From MGML01 sp964463875 (GTDB lineage: Bacteria; Chloroflexota; Dehalococcoidia; Dehalococcoidales; UBA2162): a stretch of 64,000 bases of DNA. Of this stretch, positions 61,456-64,000 are shown piece after piece. Every line of letters begins with the position of its first letter. The first letter of the stretch is position 1. The DNA lies in contig CAYXEG010000001.1 in NCBI GenBank assembly GCA_964463875.1, positions 23,017-87,016 of the forward strand, in the 5' to 3' direction. The notes beneath the pieces were generated by a model. That model saw only the letters and a list, made by a program, of their open reading frames with translations, was not told the DNA's origin and ran no database searches. Made by a program: the position numbers and the translations under genes.

Positions 61456-62746
61456 TTGAGCGTAAACGCATCGTCGAATCTGAATTCGGAAGTATTGAGC
61501 GAAATTCAATTGGTGAGAAATCAGAGCCTTGAAAAGGTTATGCACGCCGAAGAGAACGGCATCAGAGTGATAGGTATCTACTGTACCTACTGTCCAGCAG
61601 AACTGGTGATGGCTTCCGGAGCGGTTGCCATCGGTCTTTGCGGTACCAGTGAAAGGCCTATCGGCGATGCTGAAAAAGACTTACCGAGAAATCTTTGTCC
61701 CTTAATCAAGTCCTCATATGGCTTTGCTATTACCGATACCTGTCCGTTTTTTCATGTTTCAGACATGATTATCGGCGAGACAACCTGTGACGGAAAAAAG
61801 AAAATGTTCGAGATACTGGCGAACAAAGGCCTGAAAGACGTGTTCGTGATGAACCTCCCGCAAATGCCGGATGATGAAGCTTCGGTTCAACTCTGGCTGG
61901 CAGAACTCAGACGGTTGAAACAGTACCTTGAAAAAAAATACAACGTCACTATCACGGATGAAAAGCTTCGCGAAGCTATTCGCATAACCAACGAGGAAAC
62001 CCGGGTTCTGAAAGACCTGTTCGACTTGAATAAACAGATTCCGGCTCTTGTTACAGGGATGGAATTACTCGAGATTTCCTGGCNNNNNNNNNNATATCCT
62101 GTTTATTGATGCTAGTAAAGACTTTGAAAAAGTTAAAAATCAAAACAAATTAAGAGAAGAAGACATAGCTAAAATACTCAATACCTATGAAAATCGTTTA
62201 GAAATTGAAAAATATTCCCACAAAGCATCACTCGATGAAATCAAGGAAAAAGCCGCGAAGGGATATCATGTCGGTTCTGCTTCGACGAAACGCATCCTGC
62301 TGACCGGCACGCCGATAGGCTCCGGCAGCGAAAAAGTTCTCAGAATACTGGAAGAGAGCGATGCCCTGATGGTGGCAATGGAGAATTGCGGCGGGTATAA
62401 AACGGTTGATTTACTGATTGAAGAGGATGATTCCGTTGAGCCGTTGCTGCTTATGGCCAGGAAGTATCTGAAGATACCGTGCTCGGTAATGTCGCCGAAC
62501 AGCGACAGGATAGACCTGTTACGCAGAATGATACGAGAATTCAGAATCGATGGAGTCGTCGATCTTGACTGGCAGGCTTGCCATACGTACAACGTCGAAT
62601 CATATTTCGTGGCTGACCTGGTCAGAAATGAGCTGAATTTACCGTTCCTTCAAATAGAAACCGATTATTCGCAATCCGATACGGAAACGCTTCGGGTCAG
62701 GATTGAGGCTTTTCTTGAAACCATTGCGACAGGTGGTACCCGATGA
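61456..62746 (+). CDS. Double-cubane-cluster-type reductase (BcrC/HgdB family), interrupted by scaffold gap
   Basis: Family of anaerobic reductases holding a [Fe8S9] double-cubane cluster. N-terminal part: IYCTYCPAELVMASGAVAIG, LCGTSERPIGDAEKDLPRN, LCPLIKSSYGFAITDTC and GETTCDGKKKM. After the gap: ILLTGTPIGSGSEKVLRI, AMENCGG, WQACHTYNVESYFVADL, LQIETDYSQSDTETLR. TTG start at 61456 with AAAGGAGA. About 40-50 residues after base 62083 are missing or replaced by foreign sequence (62094 to about 62248), and the frame differs across the 10 N. The intact gene should be about 420 aa. Followed, with a 4-bp overlap, by its activator. Confidence 0.85.
62084..62093. other. Scaffold gap (10 N)
   Basis: Ten N bases, a typical scaffolder default, within the reductase gene. 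The true gap length is unknown, and the frames on its two sides are not the same. Confidence 0.98.
62094..62248 (+). other. AT-rich HsdM-like C-terminal fragment, probable assembly chimera
   Basis: Directly after the gap the translation ILFIDASKDFEKVKNQNKLR, then LREEDIAKILNTYENRLEIE and YSHKASLDEIKE, matches my memory of the conserved C-terminal region of type I restriction-modification methylases, not of double-cubane reductases. The DNA is much richer in A/T than either flank. It returns to reductase sequence at about 62240-62255 within DEIKEKAAKG. Most likely foreign sequence added at a scaffold join. Confidence 0.75.
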
Positions 62747-63516
62747 TAACCGCCGGACTGGATATAGGGTCCCGGACCATCGCTATCGTCGAATGGGATG
62801 GAACCCGGATTCTCCGCAGCAAGGTTATTTTTACCGGTACCGACCCCGCCGGAAATTCACGAAAGCTGATGGACGGTCACAGCTACGACCGTATCGTCGC
62901 GACCGGTTACGGCCGCTACCTTGCCACCGAGCAGAAACTGGCCGATTCAGTTATCACCGAGATAAAGGCGCATGCCATCGGGGTGCACTACCAGTTCGGG
63001 GATGTCCGAACAATTCTCGATATCGGCGGCCAGGACAGCAAAGTTATCGCCGTGAATGAAAACGGAACGGTCGGCAGGTTCGAGATGAATGACCGGTGCG
63101 CCGCCGGTACCGGCCGTTTTCTTGAAAATATGGCCCTGGCACTGGGTATGACAGTAGAAGAACTCGGCCTGCATGCCCTGGAAGCCGGAGATAAAAGCGT
63201 CCCGTTGTCCAGTATGTGCACCGTATTTGCCGAGTCGGAGGTTGTCACGCTTATCGGGCGCGGCGCCGACAGCCGAAGCGTTGCCCTGGGAATTCACGAA
63301 GCGATTACCGAACGTATCTCAGGGATGGTTCGGCATATCGGGGTCAAGCCTCGGTTTGTCTTTGCCGGGGGGGTAGCTTTTAATCCCTGTATGAAGAAAC
63401 TGTTGGCCGGAAAGCTGGGAATCGAGGTAACGACACCTGAAAACCCGCAGATAATGGGCGCCCTGGGAGCGGCTCTGCAGGCAGAGCGAGACCTGATGGC
63501 AGAAAGAAAGGACTAA
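62743..63516 (+). CDS. ATPase activator of the double-cubane reductase
   Basis: BadF/BcrA/HgdC-type ATPase (257 aa) that delivers electrons, with ATP hydrolysis, to the reductase encoded just upstream. Phosphate loop DIGSRTIAIVEW at residues 7-18 (the usual DIGS-T/S), GGQDSK, cluster cysteines in NDRCAAGTGRF and SMCTVFAESE, and FAGGVAFNP. Overlaps the reductase gene by 4 bp and precedes the second permease by 5 bp, so all belong to one operon with the importer. Confidence 0.92.
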   Translation: MITAGLDIGSRTIAIVEWDGTRILRSKVIFTGTDPAGNSRKLMDGHSYDRIVATGYGRYLATEQKLADSVITEIKAHAIGVHYQFGDVRTILDIGGQDSKVIAVNENGTVGRFEMNDRCAAGTGRFLENMALALGMTVEELGLHALEAGDKSVPLSSMCTVFAESEVVTLIGRGADSRSVALGIHEAITERISGMVRHIGVKPRFVFAGGVAFNPCMKKLLAGKLGIEVTTPENPQIMGALGAALQAERDLMAERKD

Positions 63517-63521
63517 ATGAC

Positions 63522-64000
63522 ATGACGACCGATGAAATGGTGGCGAGAATACTGGACTTTATCATTACCTGTTTCTCGGTCAATATCGTCATCGGTCTGA
63601 TTCCTGCTTTTTTCATTGCCGGCGGTGTGAATGTATTCGTACCTCAGAACTGGGTAGTTAAATATTTCGGTCAGAATACAAACAAATTTCTTTCATACGG
63701 AGCGGCGACAATTGTCGGTATTGTTATATCTGTCTGATCATGTACCGCAATACCGCTGTTCAGCGGTATACGAAAAAGGGGTGCCGGACTGGGGCCGGCT
63801 ATCACGTTTTTACTATCCGGCCCCGGGCTTGACGTATTCCCAATCATATTTACGTTTCAGTTGCTGGGAAGAAATCTGGGTTTTTCCAGACTGATTGGGT
63901 TTACGGTGCTTTCGATAGTAATGGGTATTATCATGGCAACCATCTACAGAAAAGAAGAAGCGGTAAAAGGGCTGGCCTCCTTTGATCAGATCAGCGCACC
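63522..64000 (+). CDS. saoE: COG0701-type permease with in-frame UGA (probable selenoprotein, SaoE-like), 3' partial
   Basis: Efflux-type permease related to SO_0444/DUF318 transporters. Residues 1-71 have two membrane segments and end TIVGIVISV; TGA at 63735-63737 would be Sec72, and the frame then continues SCTAIPLFSGI, RKRGAGLGPAITFLLSGPGL and DVFPIIFTFQLLGRN without any stop to the window end. Relatives have CSC-x3-PL at this point, so Sec stands in place of the first Cys. A hairpin with an 8-bp perfect stem begins 12 nt after the TGA. The family exports metals; the U-S-C triad suggests a soft metal or organometal thiolate relay. Confidence 0.87.
63750..63769 (+). promoter_or_regulatory. 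Putative bacterial SECIS hairpin of the SaoE-like gene
   Basis: ataccgct-gttc-agcggtat: a perfect 8-bp stem with a GUUC loop, starting 12 nt after the TGA (63735-63737). Distance and the GU loop agree with the E. coli fdhF-type element recognised by SelB. Confidence 0.72.

Noticed and set aside
61417..62109. Reading the reductase as two separate genes split at the N gap
   Set aside because: Both sides match consecutive parts of one family; the break coincides with the gap and foreign sequence.
63712..63894. Apparent short frame starting in the middle of the SaoE-like gene, suggesting a frameshifted pseudogene
   Set aside because: The original frame continues through the TGA with perfect family sequence, so no frameshift is needed; recoding is a better explanation.

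Overview
The window looks like a piece of an uncultured strict anaerobe, most like a Dehalococcoidia-type Chloroflexota metagenome bin. That placement is inference from gene content: stacks of CaiB/BaiF CoA-transferases, acyl-CoA dehydrogenases, crotonases, ATP-dependent 2-hydroxyacyl-CoA dehydratase/benzoyl-CoA reductase relatives, solo family-5 substrate-binding lipoproteins, a tungsten-type aldehyde oxidoreductase and no oxygenases. There is no rRNA, convincing tRNA, IS element or CRISPR array. One 10-N scaffold gap (62084-62093) shows that this is an assembly.

Layout. 1-2.75 kb: cupin fragment, cyclase-family hydrolase and FAD oxidoreductase, forward. 3.1-9.85 kb: a six-gene reverse operon with a second FAD oxidoreductase, two BcrB/BcrC (HgdA/B)-like subunits, two ATPase activators and a CoA-transferase, a possible ATP-dependent reductase or dehydratase for an aromatic or hydroxyacyl-CoA. 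10-18.7 kb: two oligopeptide-type binding lipoproteins, a 2-hydroxyacid dehydrogenase, a MarR regulator, and a DAPG-hydrolase-like/ferredoxin/flavoprotein set in which two proteins carry Gly/Pro (collagen-like) inserts. 18.8-29.9 kb: a beta-oxidation-like operon (acetoacetyl-CoA synthetase, two crotonases, two CoA-transferases, two acyl-CoA dehydrogenases, thiolase plus DUF35 protein) facing a second MarR gene. 30-35.6 kb: glycan genes (methyltransferase, epimerase, DUF362, two glycosyltransferases). 35.9-48.7 kb: housekeeping and accessory genes, including a NDP-forming acyl-CoA synthetase-like protein, threonine aldolase, threonine synthase, an Fpg-like protein without its catalytic proline, a pseudopilin with carbohydrate-binding-like repeats, a MazEF-type pair, a WYL regulator and a TraB protein. 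48.7-53.8 kb: AOR plus ferredoxin, then a five-gene operon of unknown function with DUF2589-like paralogues. 54-56.9 kb: ECF sigma factor with a membrane anti-sigma-like partner, then an XRE regulator with a membrane protein.

The most striking region is 57.2-64.0 kb. It encodes an ABC importer (ATPase, a lipoprotein ending in Cys-Cys, two Cys-rich binding proteins, permease), a double-cubane-cluster reductase with its activator, and a COG0701-type permease cut by the window edge. Both permeases are interrupted by an in-frame TGA at a conserved position, each reading on into perfectly family-like sequence, and each TGA is followed within 12-14 nt by a small perfect hairpin with GU in its loop. 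I read both as selenoproteins of an SAO-like (selenocysteine-assisted organometal) system linked to a double-cubane reductase. The reductase gene is damaged at the scaffold gap, where about 150 bp of AT-rich sequence resembling the C-terminus of a type I restriction methylase (HsdM) has been joined in.
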